Shown: positions 17,390 through 25,863, counted from the first letter of the stretch. The stretch is DNA of 64,000 bases from JAFGCL01 sp964423835 (GCA_964423835.1 CAYRGJ010000011.1:19213-83212); one strand, 5' to 3'. Made by a program: numbers and translations. The notes: generated by a model from the sequence alone, not told the origin.

Positions 17390-17545
17390 CGCCGCAGGGC
17401 CAGTTGGCGCGACAACTGGTGGACGCGAGCACCTAACGCCGCAGGGCCAGTTGGCGCGACAACTGGTGGACGCGAGCACGTAACGCCGCAGGGCCAGTTG
17501 GCGCGACAACTGGTGGACGCGAGCACGTAGCGCCGCAGGGCCCAG
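17366..17545 (+). repeat. 47-bp tandem repeat, about 3.8 units
   Basis: Units begin at 17366, 17413, 17460 and 17507, each starting CAACTGGTGGACGCGAGCAC, nearly identical and exactly 47 bases apart; the last is truncated. The first unit contains the final codons and stop of the LUD gene. Each unit junction holds CCAGTTG-N6-CAACTGG, a perfect seven-base inverted repeat. The array occupies most of the gap before the next gene. Confidence 0.95.
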
Positions 17546-17627
17546 CTACCGCGGCGCCCGGTCGACACCGCCGCGTGACGGTGATATCCTTCACGTGGGA
17601 CACGGGGCACAAGGGGGTAAATCAAGA

Positions 17628-18353
17628 ATGATGGCTGAGCCGCCGCGCCTCGGCGATGAGGGCCGCAACGAATCATCGCACCTGATCGACATCTGGGTCA
17701 TGGGCCAGCACCACCAGGTGCCGGAGGGCCTGACCATCCTCACCGCCCTGGAGCACTGCGGCTACCGCCTCATCCGCGGCTGCGGCTGCCGGGCGGGCTT
17801 CTGCGGCGCCTGCGCCACCATCTACAATTTCCGGGACGATCCGCAGCTGAGGTACGACCTGGCCTGCCAGAAGACGGTAGAGCCCGGCATGTACCTGACC
17901 CAGATCCCCTTCTTCCCCGCGCTCAAGGCCCGCTACGACCTGCAGGCCCTGGAGGCGGCCGGGGAGCAGGTGCTGGCGCTGTACCCGGATATCATCAAGT
18001 GCTTCGGCTGCAATACCTGCACCAGGACCTGCCCCCAGGAGCTGGAGGTGATGTGGTACATGTCCGACGCGCTCCGGGGCGATATCCGCGAGGCGGCCTC
18101 GAAGTCCTTCGACTGCGTGATGTGCGGCCTGTGCGCGGCGCGCTGCCCGCAGGGGTTGGTGCCCTACAACGTGGCCCTGCTCTGCCGCCGGCTCTACGGG
18201 CGGTACCTGGCCCCGCGCTCCGGGCACCTGGATGAGCGCATCGCCGAGATCGAAGCCGGCCGGTGTGACGCCGACGTCCGGAAGCTGATGAAAGCCAACG
18301 AGGCCGAGCTGCGCCGGCTCTACGCCGAGCGCCAGATCGAGCCGGCCTACTAG
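17628..18353 (+). CDS. Fumarate-reductase-type iron-sulfur subunit (2Fe-2S plus two 4Fe-4S)
   Basis: 241 residues. The N-terminal ferredoxin-like domain has CGCRAGFCGAC at about residue 50, the plant-type 2Fe-2S loop, with a fourth cysteine in LACQKT. The C-terminal domain has CFGCNTCTRTCPQ at about residue 125 and CVMCGLCAARCPQ at about residue 165, two 4Fe-4S motifs, whereas SdhB/FrdB carry one 4Fe-4S, one 3Fe-4S. No membrane anchor subunit is encoded nearby. The subunit probably connects the flavoprotein 13 bases downstream with the HdrB- and HdrC-like proteins. The ATG at 17628 follows AAGGGGGT. Confidence 0.85.
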   Translation: MMAEPPRLGDEGRNESSHLIDIWVMGQHHQVPEGLTILTALEHCGYRLIRGCGCRAGFCGACATIYNFRDDPQLRYDLACQKTVEPGMYLTQIPFFPALKARYDLQALEAAGEQVLALYPDIIKCFGCNTCTRTCPQELEVMWYMSDALRGDIREAASKSFDCVMCGLCAARCPQGLVPYNVALLCRRLYGRYLAPRSGHLDERIAEIEAGRCDADVRKLMKANEAELRRLYAERQIEPAY

Positions 18354-18366
18354 GGGGATGTGAGAG

Positions 18367-20028
18367 ATGTACCCGCACAGCATGCAGGAGAGCGTCCGCA
18401 AGGTAGAGGCCACCCGCCAGGCCCGGCTGAAGGAGACCCTGCCCCGCATCAGCGCCGACGCCAAGGACCCGCTGCTGCGCCGCTTCCACCCCGACTACGT
18501 GGAGGGCATGATGCGCCCCCTGGCCGTCGGCCCCAACAAGGGCGACGCCACCCCCCACGAGATCGCCGACCTGCTGGAAGGGAACAGCCGGGTGGACCCG
18601 GACAAGGTGGACCTGGGCCGGGCCGAATACGACGTCGATGTGCTGGTCATCGGCGGCGGCGGGGCGGGGGCCAGCGCCGCGCTGCTGGCGCAGGAGAACG
18701 GCGCCAGGGTGCTGCTGGCCACCAAGCTGCGCCTGGGCGACTGCAACACGGTGGGGGCCCAGGCCGGGACGCAGGCCGCCGACCGGCCCCAGGACTCGCC
18801 CGCCCATCATTACCTCGACACCATGGGCGGCGGCCACTTCGCCAATATCCCGGAGCTGGTGGAGGCCCTGGTGATGGACGCCCCGTCGGTCATCAAGTGG
18901 CTGGAGGCGATGGGCGTCACCTGGGACAAGAACCCCGACGGCTCCATGCACGAGCTATCGGGGGGCGGCGCCTCGCGGCTGCGGCTGCACTCCGCCCGGG
19001 ACTACACCGGGCTGGAGGAGATGCGGGTGCTGCGCGATGAGGTGCGCAACCGCGGAATCGATTATGTCGAGTTCTCGCCGGCGGTCGAGCTCCTGACCGA
19101 CGGCGAAGGCCAGGTCTGCGGGGCCCTGCTGGTCAACCTGGAAACCAACCAGCTCCTGGTGGTCCGGGCCAGGGCCGTGGTGCTGGCCACCGGCGGCATG
19201 GGCCGGCTGCACATCCAGCAGTTCCCCACCACCAACCACTACGGGGCCACGGCCGACGGGCTGGTGCTGGCCTACCGCGCCGGCGCGCGCCTCATCTTCA
19301 TGGACACCATGCAGTACCACCCCACCGGCGCCGCCTACCCCATGCAGATCCTGGGGCAGCTGGTCACCGAGAAGGTGCGCACCCTGGGGGCCCAGCTGGT
19401 CAACGCCGACGGGGTGCAGTTCATCATGCCGCTGGAGCCGCGCGACGTCGTGGCCGCGGCCATCATCCGCGAGTGCAAGGAGCGCCTGAAGGGCGTTCTC
19501 ACGCCCACGGGGCAGCTGGGGGTGTGGCTCGATTCGCCCATGATCGACCTCATCCGGGGCCAGGGGACCGTGGCCCGGGAGCTGCCGGCCATGGTGCGGC
19601 AGTTCGGGCGCTACGGCATCGACATCGCCAGGGAGCCCATGCTCATCTACCCCACCCTGCACTACCAGAACGGCGGCATCCGCATCGACGCCGGCGGGGC
19701 CACCACGGTTCCCGGCCTTTACGCGGCCGGGGAGTGCGAGGGCGGCGTCCACGGGCGCAACCGCCTCATAGGCAACTCGACGCTCGACATATTCGTCTTC
19801 GGCCGGAGGGCGGGGAGGGCCGCCGCCACCTGGAGCCGCCAGGCGCACCCCGGCGCACCAACCCTGGGCCACGTGCGCCACTGGCAGCAGACCCTGCAGG
19901 ACTCCGGCCTGGCCCGGCAGCGCCCCATCTCGCCGCTGCTGCTGCCGGACTATGCCCGGGGTGTCTCCGACTACACGCCCGGCTACATGCGGGAGCGGCT
20001 GCAGCCCTCCCGGATGAAGCTGACCTAG
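18367..20028 (+). CDS. Fumarate reductase/succinate dehydrogenase flavoprotein
   Basis: 553 residues. FAD-binding VDVLVIGGGGAGASAALLAQ at about residue 90, active-site MQYHPTGAAYP at about residue 317, and GLYAAGECEGGVHGRNRLIG near residue 450 place it in the SdhA/FrdA/L-aspartate oxidase family. It interconverts succinate and fumarate. In membrane SdhA the FAD is covalently held by a His in an HTVAAQGG-type motif; here the matching stretch reads CNTVGAQAG, so FAD is probably non-covalent, as in soluble enzymes. An extra 85-residue N-terminal region precedes the FAD domain. It lies between the Fe-S subunit and the HdrC-like gene. Confidence 0.88.
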   Translation: MYPHSMQESVRKVEATRQARLKETLPRISADAKDPLLRRFHPDYVEGMMRPLAVGPNKGDATPHEIADLLEGNSRVDPDKVDLGRAEYDVDVLVIGGGGAGASAALLAQENGARVLLATKLRLGDCNTVGAQAGTQAADRPQDSPAHHYLDTMGGGHFANIPELVEALVMDAPSVIKWLEAMGVTWDKNPDGSMHELSGGGASRLRLHSARDYTGLEEMRVLRDEVRNRGIDYVEFSPAVELLTDGEGQVCGALLVNLETNQLLVVRARAVVLATGGMGRLHIQQFPTTNHYGATADGLVLAYRAGARLIFMDTMQYHPTGAAYPMQILGQLVTEKVRTLGAQLVNADGVQFIMPLEPRDVVAAAIIRECKERLKGVLTPTGQLGVWLDSPMIDLIRGQGTVARELPAMVRQFGRYGIDIAREPMLIYPTLHYQNGGIRIDAGGATTVPGLYAAGECEGGVHGRNRLIGNSTLDIFVFGRRAGRAAATWSRQAHPGAPTLGHVRHWQQTLQDSGLARQRPISPLLLPDYARGVSDYTPGYMRERLQPSRMKLT

Positions 20029-20040
20029 AGCGCAAGAGCC

Positions 20041-20493
20041 ATGCCGCAGCGAATCCAGACCGACGTAAAGCAGATAGAGGCCATCCTGAACGAGGTCCTG
20101 AGCACCAGGTTCCCGCCGGTGGCCCGCTGCCGGCTGCTCTCCAGCGGATTCAACCCCGGGCACGCCCTGAACATCATCGAGAACATCGCCGGGCACAAGG
20201 AGTGCCTGGCCTGCGGCAACTGCATCGACATCTGCCCCGCGCTGGCGCGGGAGCCCAAACGCCGCCAGCGGACGGAGCAGCGCACCTCCATGGCCCTGGA
20301 GACCCTGGTGGGCGAGGACTGCGACCTGTGCTATGCCTGCTCCCTGGTCTGCCCGCAGGTGGACACCACCATCAAGCACTACATCGTCAGCTCCCGCCTG
20401 GTAGAGGTCATGTCCCGCCTGGCGCAGCGCATCGGGGACGACCAGGAGCCGGACCTGGACCTGTTCCTGGAGGAGGCCATCGATGCGCAGTAG
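20041..20493 (+). CDS. HdrC-like 4Fe-4S dicluster protein
   Basis: 150 residues with CLACGNCIDICPALA at about residue 58 and CDLCYACSLVCPQVDT at about residue 97. The N-terminal helix region (SGFNPGHALNIIENIAGHKE) resembles HdrC/GlpC-type linker proteins. It lies 12 bases after the flavoprotein and completes a set equivalent to flavin, Fe-S, HdrB-like and HdrC-like modules. The role is probably electron transfer between the flavoprotein complex and the CCG-domain protein. Confidence 0.8.
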   Translation: MPQRIQTDVKQIEAILNEVLSTRFPPVARCRLLSSGFNPGHALNIIENIAGHKECLACGNCIDICPALAREPKRRQRTEQRTSMALETLVGEDCDLCYACSLVCPQVDTTIKHYIVSSRLVEVMSRLAQRIGDDQEPDLDLFLEEAIDAQ

Positions 20494-20506
20494 CCAGCGC
20501 CCCGGC

Positions 20507-20567
20507 GGCGCGGGATCCGCATTCGCCAGCGGTCGGGGCCCTGGCGCGGGATCCGCATTCGCCAGCG
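20507..20567 (+). repeat. 25-bp direct repeat pair
   Basis: The same 25-base stretch, starting GGCGCGGGATCCGCATTCGC, occurs at 20507-20531 and 20543-20567 directly after the HdrC-like gene. Function unknown. Confidence 0.85.
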
Positions 20568-20595
20568 CGCGCGTTTATGACGCGGGGTCCCGGGT

Positions 20596-20645
20596 CCTTT
20601 TTTTGGCCTGTAGCGATCGCTGCATCAAAAGGTGTTACCGAAATC
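20596..20645 (+). repeat. Dispersed repeat copy related to the 50.9-51.2 kb array
   Basis: This intergenic stretch (T-tract, GGCC, then GATCGCTGCATCAAAAGGTG and TTACCGAAA) aligns with the units at 50927-51190. It is one of two copies around an approximately 135-base spacer. Confidence 0.6.
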
Positions 20646-20780
20646 CCGGGCGGCCTGCACCACGAACGAAATCGGCTCTGGCACGCTGGCGGCTGATGGC
20701 CCGGCCCCTCGATCCACTCCAGTCGAAGCCTCTCATACTCCTGACCCTTTCACTTTTCCTTCATGGCACGAGGCGGCAGC

Positions 20781-20826
20781 TATGGTAACAGCCCAAATGA
20801 GGCAACGATGACATACGGAAAAAAGG
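20781..20826 (-). repeat. Inverted copy of the dispersed repeat
   Basis: Read leftward, this segment contains a T-tract, CCGTATGTCATCGTTGCCTC and GTTACC, matching the start of the array at 50.93 kb (CATCGTTGCCTCAGAATGGG). With the rightward copy at 20596 it forms an inverted pair. Confidence 0.6.
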
Positions 20827-20847
20827 GGAGTCCCCCCGGCCTCTCCA

Positions 20848-20934
20848 CCGGAGAACCGATTGATAGATTTCCCAATCCGGAGAACCCACTGATGGATTCC
20901 CCAGTCCGGAGAACCGACTGATGGATTTCACCAT
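20848..20934 (+). repeat. 29-bp tandem repeat overlapping a gene start
   Basis: CCGGAGAACC recurs at 20848, 20877 and 20906, each followed by a GATGGATTYCC-like stretch (GATAGATTTCC in the first). The third unit contains the ATG of the acyl-CoA dehydrogenase (20921), and the first codons of the gene (ATGGATTTCACCATCCCGGA) are themselves a diverged copy. Confidence 0.85.
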
Positions 20935-22285
20935 CCCGGAAGAGATGAAGATGGTCCAGGCCCTGGTCCGGGACTTCGTCCGGGACCAGCTCCGGCCGCT
21001 GGAGCGCGAGATCATGGGCCGCGCCGCCGGCCTGGCCGATGCCCGGGCCTGTCTTCCGCCGGAGGACGAGCAGCGTCTGCAGGCCCTGGCCGAAGAGCTG
21101 GGGCTGTGGGGCCCGGGCGTCCCCGAGGAGCTGGGCGGCATGGGCCTGGGCGCCCTGGGGCAGTGCCTGGCCGAGGAGGAGATGGCCCAGACCATCATCC
21201 CCTTCAGCTTCGGCGATGTCACGCCGCTGCTCTTCGAGTGCAACGCCGCGCAGCGCCAGAGGTACTTTGAGCCGCACTTCCGCCGCCGCCGGCAGGCGCT
21301 GATCGCCCTGCTGGAGCCCCAGGACGCCGCCGCGACCGGGGCCACAGCGGCGGCTGGCTTCCCCAACCTCCGCACCACCGCCACCCGGGAGGGAGCCGCC
21401 TACGTGCTCAACGGGACCAAGGTGTCATTCTCCCGCCCCGGGCCGGACTTCTTCGCCATCGTGTTTGCCACTGCCTGCGAAGGCGCCTCCAACACCTCAG
21501 TGCTTGGAGCCGCCAACAGCCCGGTGCTTGGAGCCGCCAACAGCCCAGTGCTTGGCGCCGCCAACAGCCCGGTGCTTGGCGCCTCGGCCTTCCTCGTCGA
21601 CTGCGGCACGCCCGGTTTCAGTGTCACCGGCGGCCAGGACGCCGCCGGCTGGCGCACCCAGGTCCGGGCGCCCCTGGCCCTGACCTTCGCCGGCTGCCGG
21701 GTTCCTGAAGAGAACGTGCTGGGCGTCCCGGGACAGGCCTTCCGCCTGGCCCGGCAGTGGCTCCCCTGCCGCCGCCTGGTGCGGGGCGCCCGCTGCGTCG
21801 GCGTGGGGCAGAGGCTCCTGGAAGAGGCCCGGAACCACGTGGAGTCCTGGCAGTCCTTCGGGCAGCAGATCTATCGCCGGCCGGGCGTGGAGTCGGCCCT
21901 GGCCGACATCGCCATCAGCATCCACGCCTGCCGCCTGCTGGTGTACGAGGCCGCCTGCAAGGCCGACGCGGCCACGGCGGCCTGGGCCGCCGCCTCTGCC
22001 GCGGCTGCGGCCGCCGCCTCAGCCACACCGGAAGCCGCCGCCGGCGCCTCTCTGCCCGGCGGCAGCATCAAGCGTGACGCAGCCATGGTCAAGATCTTCG
22101 CCACCCAGACCATCCGGACCGTGGCCGACCGCGTGTCGCATCTCTTCAACGGCCCGCCCTACATCCAGGGCCTGCCCATGCAGCGGCTCTGCGCCGACGC
22201 CCTGGCCACGAACGCGGTGGACCTGGCGCTGGAGCTCCAGAGCAGTATAATTGCGGCAGACATCATGAAAGGACTGAGGGTCTAG
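20921..22285 (+). CDS. Acyl-CoA dehydrogenase-like protein with two low-complexity insertions
   Basis: 454 residues. MDFTIPEEMKMVQALVRDFV at the N-terminus and the middle beta domain (VLNGTKVSFSRPG) mark the acyl-CoA dehydrogenase fold. Two insertions interrupt it: four VLGAANSP-type octapeptide repeats at about residues 188-222, and an Ala-rich stretch at about residues 348-382. In the C-terminal helix the position of the catalytic Glu of medium-chain enzymes appears to be Asp (NAVDLALEL), judged by alignment to the DA-x6-E block. Substrate unknown. Its start lies in a 29-bp tandem repeat; the usual ribosome binding site is poor (GGAGAACCG). Fumarase beta follows two bases after its stop. 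Confidence 0.8.
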   Translation: MDFTIPEEMKMVQALVRDFVRDQLRPLEREIMGRAAGLADARACLPPEDEQRLQALAEELGLWGPGVPEELGGMGLGALGQCLAEEEMAQTIIPFSFGDVTPLLFECNAAQRQRYFEPHFRRRRQALIALLEPQDAAATGATAAAGFPNLRTTATREGAAYVLNGTKVSFSRPGPDFFAIVFATACEGASNTSVLGAANSPVLGAANSPVLGAANSPVLGASAFLVDCGTPGFSVTGGQDAAGWRTQVRAPLALTFAGCRVPEENVLGVPGQAFRLARQWLPCRRLVRGARCVGVGQRLLEEARNHVESWQSFGQQIYRRPGVESALADIAISIHACRLLVYEAACKADAATAAWAAASAAAAAAASATPEAAAGASLPGGSIKRDAAMVKIFATQTIRTVADRVSHLFNGPPYIQGLPMQRLCADALATNAVDLALELQSSIIAADIMKGLRV

Positions 22286-22287
22286 AG

Positions 22288-22839
22288 ATGCCCAACAGGA
22301 TCACCCTGCCACTCACCGATGAGACGGTGGCCGGCCTGCGGGCCGGGGACGACGTCCTGCTCTGCGGGACCATCTACGTCGGCCGCGATGCGGCCCACAA
22401 GAGGATCGTGGAGGCCCTGGACGAGGGCCGGCCACTGCCTTTCGATCTCAAGGACCAGACCATATACTACATGGGCCCGTCGCCGGCGAAGCCGGGCCAG
22501 GTCATAGGCTCGGCCGGCCCCACCACCAGCGGCCGCATGGACAGCTACTCGCCCCGCCTCATGGCGGAGGGGCTGAAGGGCATGATAGGCAAGGGGATGC
22601 GCTCGGCGGCGGTCAAGGAGGCCATGAAGCGTTACCGGGCGGTGTACTTCGCCGCCATCGGCGGGGCCGGGGCCCTCATATCGAAGGCCATCAAGAGCTC
22701 CCAGGTCATCGCCTATGAGGAGCTGGGGGCGGAGGCCGTCCTGCGCCTCGAGGTGGAGGACTTCCCGGTGATCGTGGTCAACGACATTTATGGCGGCGAC
22801 CTCTACGAGGAGGGCAAGGCCAGGTACCGCAAGCAGTAG
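22288..22839 (+). CDS. Fumarate hydratase (class I) beta subunit
   Basis: 183 residues of the C-terminal/beta domain of iron-sulfur fumarases and tartrate dehydratases. LRAGDDVLLCGTIYVGRDAAH, AGPTTSGRMDSYSP, and AAIGGAGALISKAI are the family blocks, including the substrate-binding TTSxRMD. It hydrates fumarate to malate with an alpha subunit, which is not in this window. Fumarase is favoured over tartrate dehydratase because the neighbouring genes make or use fumarate. It begins two bases after the acyl-CoA dehydrogenase stop. Confidence 0.88.
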   Translation: MPNRITLPLTDETVAGLRAGDDVLLCGTIYVGRDAAHKRIVEALDEGRPLPFDLKDQTIYYMGPSPAKPGQVIGSAGPTTSGRMDSYSPRLMAEGLKGMIGKGMRSAAVKEAMKRYRAVYFAAIGGAGALISKAIKSSQVIAYEELGAEAVLRLEVEDFPVIVVNDIYGGDLYEEGKARYRKQ

Positions 22840-22844
22840 CGCCG

Positions 22845-22928
22845 GGCCACCGGGTCGGGCCGGCGGCGCCGGGCTGGCAGGTCGGGCCGGCGGCGCCGGG
22901 CTGCGGGTTGGGCCGGCGGCGCCGGGCG
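22845..22928 (+). repeat. 26-27-bp GC-rich tandem repeat, three units
   Basis: GGGCCGGCGGCGCCGGGC recurs at 22857, 22884 and 22910 right after the fumarase beta stop. The rest of 22930-23131 holds no gene I can support, apart from the AAGGAGGATATAT ribosome binding site of glmM. Confidence 0.85.
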
Positions 22929-23131
22929 GCGTTGTGCCAGCGAGGACAGGCTGCAGCCATACAGCCGTAGCCTGAAGGACAGGACAGCGGCGCAGGCAGC
23001 GCTTCCGGTCAGGGAGCGACGAGTCCCAGCCCGGGGTGATCGGCCTCGGGCCGCGGGCGATGTAACAGCGGCGCGCGAGGGCAATCCGCGGGTTCAGCCG
23101 CTGCCGCCGCGACAAAAAACAAGGAGGATAT

Positions 23132-24487
23132 ATGGCTCTCTTTGGAACGAGTGGGGTGAGGGGTGTGTTCGGGAAGGACCTCACCCTCAACCTTTGCCGC
23201 GACGTGGCATCGTCTCTGGGCACCATCCTGCCTGGCGGCGCCAGGGTGTGCATAGCCAACGACTCCCGGACCAGCGGGCCGGCCATCAAGGAAGCGGTCA
23301 TCGACGGCCTGGCCGCGTGCGGGATCGAGACCGCCGACCTGGGCCTGCTGCCGACGCCGGCGCTGGCCCTGCTCACCCGGGAAATGCGCTTCGACACCGG
23401 GATCATGATCACCGCCTCCCACAACCCCCCGGAGTTCAACGGCCTCAAGCTATTCAATGCCGATTCCCTGGGATACAGCCGGGAGCTGGAGGAGCAGATC
23501 GAGGCCATCTACCGCCGTAAGCAGTTCCGCAAGGCTCCCCGCGCCCCCGCGGGCGCCGGCCAGGGGATGCGTGAGACCTACCTCAAGGCCGTGCAGGGCC
23601 GGCTCCCGCCGCAGGGCCTCAACCAGCGGCTGAAGATCGTGGTGGACCCCGGTAACGGAGCGGCCTCCGGCTTCGCCTCCTGGATCTTCACCCAGCTCGG
23701 CCTCAACGTGCTGCCCGTCAACGACTATCCGGACGGGCGGTTCCCCGGGCGCTCCCCGGAGCCCAAGGAGGACACCCTCGGCAAGACCATCGCCCTGCTG
23801 CAGGATTCCGGGTCAGACCTGGCCGTATGCTTCGACGGCGACGCCGACCGGGTGGTCTTCTGCGATCGTGAAGGCTTCGTGGGCTTCAACGAGGCCGTCG
23901 CCTTCATCTCCCGCCTGGCAGTGCAGGAGAGCGGCAAGAAGGTGGTGGCCACCACGGTGGAGACCGGGCGCCTGCTGGAGATGGCCACCAGCAACCTGGG
24001 GGTGAAGGTCTACCGGGGACGGGTCGGCGATGCCGACGTGGCCCACCTGGCCCTGGAGAACGACGCGGCCCTCGGCGTGGAAAACGTCGGCGTGTACATC
24101 CTGCCCCGCATGGGCTACTACCCGGAGACCATCTTCGCCGCCCTGACGCTGCTGTGCCACATCCAGGACGCCGGGGAGATCCGGGACTTCTTCCGCAAGA
24201 TGCCGCCGCTCTTCTTCGACAAGGGCCGGGTGACCTGCCCCAACGAAGAGAAGGCCCGGCTCATGGAGGTCATCGCGCAGCAGGCCTCGGGGTTCGGGGC
24301 GGTGAGCGTCAACACGCTGGACGGCGTGCGCATGGAGTTCGCCGATTCGTGGATGCTCATCCGGGCCAGCGGCACCGAGCCCGTCATCCGGGTGCTGGCG
24401 GAGTCGCCGTCGGCAGAGAGGACGGCTGAATTGATTGACAAGGGTGTTAAATTAGTGCAGAGCTACGTCTCTGGGAGCATGCAATGA
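23132..24487 (+). CDS. glmM: Phosphoglucosamine mutase
   Basis: 451 residues of the alpha-D-phosphohexomutase family, converting glucosamine-6-phosphate to glucosamine-1-phosphate. ALFGTSGVRGVFGKDLT starts the protein, TASHNPPEFNGLK at about residue 97 carries the phosphoserine, DGDADRVVFCD at about residue 233 binds Mg, and RASGTEPVIRVLAES near the C-terminus binds phosphate. AAGGAGG sits well before the ATG. It is the first of three overlapping genes for amino-sugar nucleotide synthesis; glmM rather than pmm is inferred from the glmS and glmU-like partners. Confidence 0.92.
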   Translation: MALFGTSGVRGVFGKDLTLNLCRDVASSLGTILPGGARVCIANDSRTSGPAIKEAVIDGLAACGIETADLGLLPTPALALLTREMRFDTGIMITASHNPPEFNGLKLFNADSLGYSRELEEQIEAIYRRKQFRKAPRAPAGAGQGMRETYLKAVQGRLPPQGLNQRLKIVVDPGNGAASGFASWIFTQLGLNVLPVNDYPDGRFPGRSPEPKEDTLGKTIALLQDSGSDLAVCFDGDADRVVFCDREGFVGFNEAVAFISRLAVQESGKKVVATTVETGRLLEMATSNLGVKVYRGRVGDADVAHLALENDAALGVENVGVYILPRMGYYPETIFAALTLLCHIQDAGEIRDFFRKMPPLFFDKGRVTCPNEEKARLMEVIAQQASGFGAVSVNTLDGVRMEFADSWMLIRASGTEPVIRVLAESPSAERTAELIDKGVKLVQSYVSGSMQ

Positions 24488-25863
24488 AGGCCCTCCTGCT
24501 CTGCGGCGGCATTGGCAAGCGGATGTTTCCCATCGCGGAGGATAAGCTCCTCCTCAACTTCCTGGGGCGGCCCCTGCTGAGTCACCAGCTGGACAGGCTG
24601 AAGGAGGCCGGCATCCAGGAGCTGGTGGTAGTGGCCAACCCCCACAACGTGGGTCATATTGAGCGCATCATCCGCGAGGCCCCCGGCATGCACGCCAGCT
24701 TCGTGGTCCAGGAGGAGGCCCTGGGCATCGCCAACGCGCTGGAGACCGCGGCCCGCTTCCTCAAGGGGGAGCTGCTCATCGTCAATCCCAACGACGTCTT
24801 CGAGACGCCGGCCCTCACCTCGCTGCTGCGCGCCTGGAAGAGGGGCAGCGCGTCCGGAGCTTCCTCCCGCGCAGCGTCCGGCAAAGCCGCCAGCAGCGGT
24901 TCCGGGCCTGCCGCTTACCTGGTGGGCTACGAGGTCAAGGACTACTTCCCCGGCGGCTACCTGGTGACCAACAGCCGCCGTGAGCTGAGCCGCATCGTGG
25001 AGAAGCCCCCCAGGGGCGAGGAGCCCAGCCGCCTGGTCAACATCCTGCTGCACCTGCACACCGACGCCGCCGGCCTGATGAAGCACATCTCGCGGGTGCG
25101 GACCGATCGCGACGACGTGTACGAGTGCGCCCTGGACCTCATGGTCCACGAAGGGCGCCGCATCAAGGTGGTGCCGTACGCCGGCTTTTGGAAGGCCATC
25201 AAGTACCCCTGGCACATCTTCGGCGTCACCCGCTACTTCCTGGACCATGCCCGGCCCCACATCTCGCCCACGGCCCAGGTGTCCCCCCGGGCGGTGGTGG
25301 AGGGGCGGGTGGTCATCGAGGACGGCGTGCGCGTGCTGGAGAACGCCGTCATCCGGGGGCCGGCCTACATCGGCGCGAAGTCCATCATCGGCAACAACGT
25401 CCTGGTCCGCGACTACAGCCACATCGGGCGCAACTGCGTGGTGGGCTACTCCACCGAGGTGAAGGGCTCCTACATCGGCGACAACTGCTGGTTCCACTCC
25501 AGCTACGTGGGGGATTCCATTATCGACGACAACTGCTCCCTGGCGGCCGGCACCGTGCTGGCCAACTTCCGCTTCGACGAGAGGAACGTCCGGGTGAAGG
25601 TCAGGGGGGAGGCCCTCGATACTGGATTGGACAAGTTTGGTGCTATAATGGGTGCTGGCTCAAAAACCGGGATCAACGCCAGCGTCATGCCGGGGGTCAG
25701 GATAGGTCCGGGGTCTTTCGTCGGGTCCCATGTCTGCCTCATGAGGGATTTGCCCGGCAACAAGCTGGTCATGATGGAGCCGCGCTACCGGGTGCTGGAC
25801 GCCGACATCATTGCGGCGGACAACAAGAAGGCCGATCTGATGAAAAAACTGGAGAAGCTGTAA
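24484..25863 (+). CDS. GlmU-like nucleotidyltransferase/left-handed beta-helix protein
   Basis: 459 residues. The N-terminal Rossmann domain (LLLCGGIGKRMFPIAEDKLL, then IVNPNDVFE) is a sugar-1-phosphate nucleotidyltransferase. From about residue 255 hexapeptide repeats form a left-handed beta-helix (SPTAQVSPRAVVEG, IGAKSIIGNNVLV, MGAGSKTGINASVMPG) typical of an acetyltransferase. It most likely makes UDP-GlcNAc or a related activated sugar from GlmM's product. A Ser/Ala-rich insertion at about residues 120-142 (SGASSRAASGKAASSG) sits in the first domain. The start overlaps glmM by four bases; the stop overlaps glmS. Confidence 0.85.
   Translation: MKALLLCGGIGKRMFPIAEDKLLLNFLGRPLLSHQLDRLKEAGIQELVVVANPHNVGHIERIIREAPGMHASFVVQEEALGIANALETAARFLKGELLIVNPNDVFETPALTSLLRAWKRGSASGASSRAASGKAASSGSGPAAYLVGYEVKDYFPGGYLVTNSRRELSRIVEKPPRGEEPSRLVNILLHLHTDAAGLMKHISRVRTDRDDVYECALDLMVHEGRRIKVVPYAGFWKAIKYPWHIFGVTRYFLDHARPHISPTAQVSPRAVVEGRVVIEDGVRVLENAVIRGPAYIGAKSIIGNNVLVRDYSHIGRNCVVGYSTEVKGSYIGDNCWFHSSYVGDSIIDDNCSLAAGTVLANFRFDERNVRVKVRGEALDTGLDKFGAIMGAGSKTGINASVMPGVRIGPGSFVGSHVCLMRDLPGNKLVMMEPRYRVLDADIIAADNKKADLMKKLEKL

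Noticed and set aside
17366..17545. CRISPR array
   Set aside because: Units are contiguous 47-bp copies without unique spacers, and no cas gene is present in the window.
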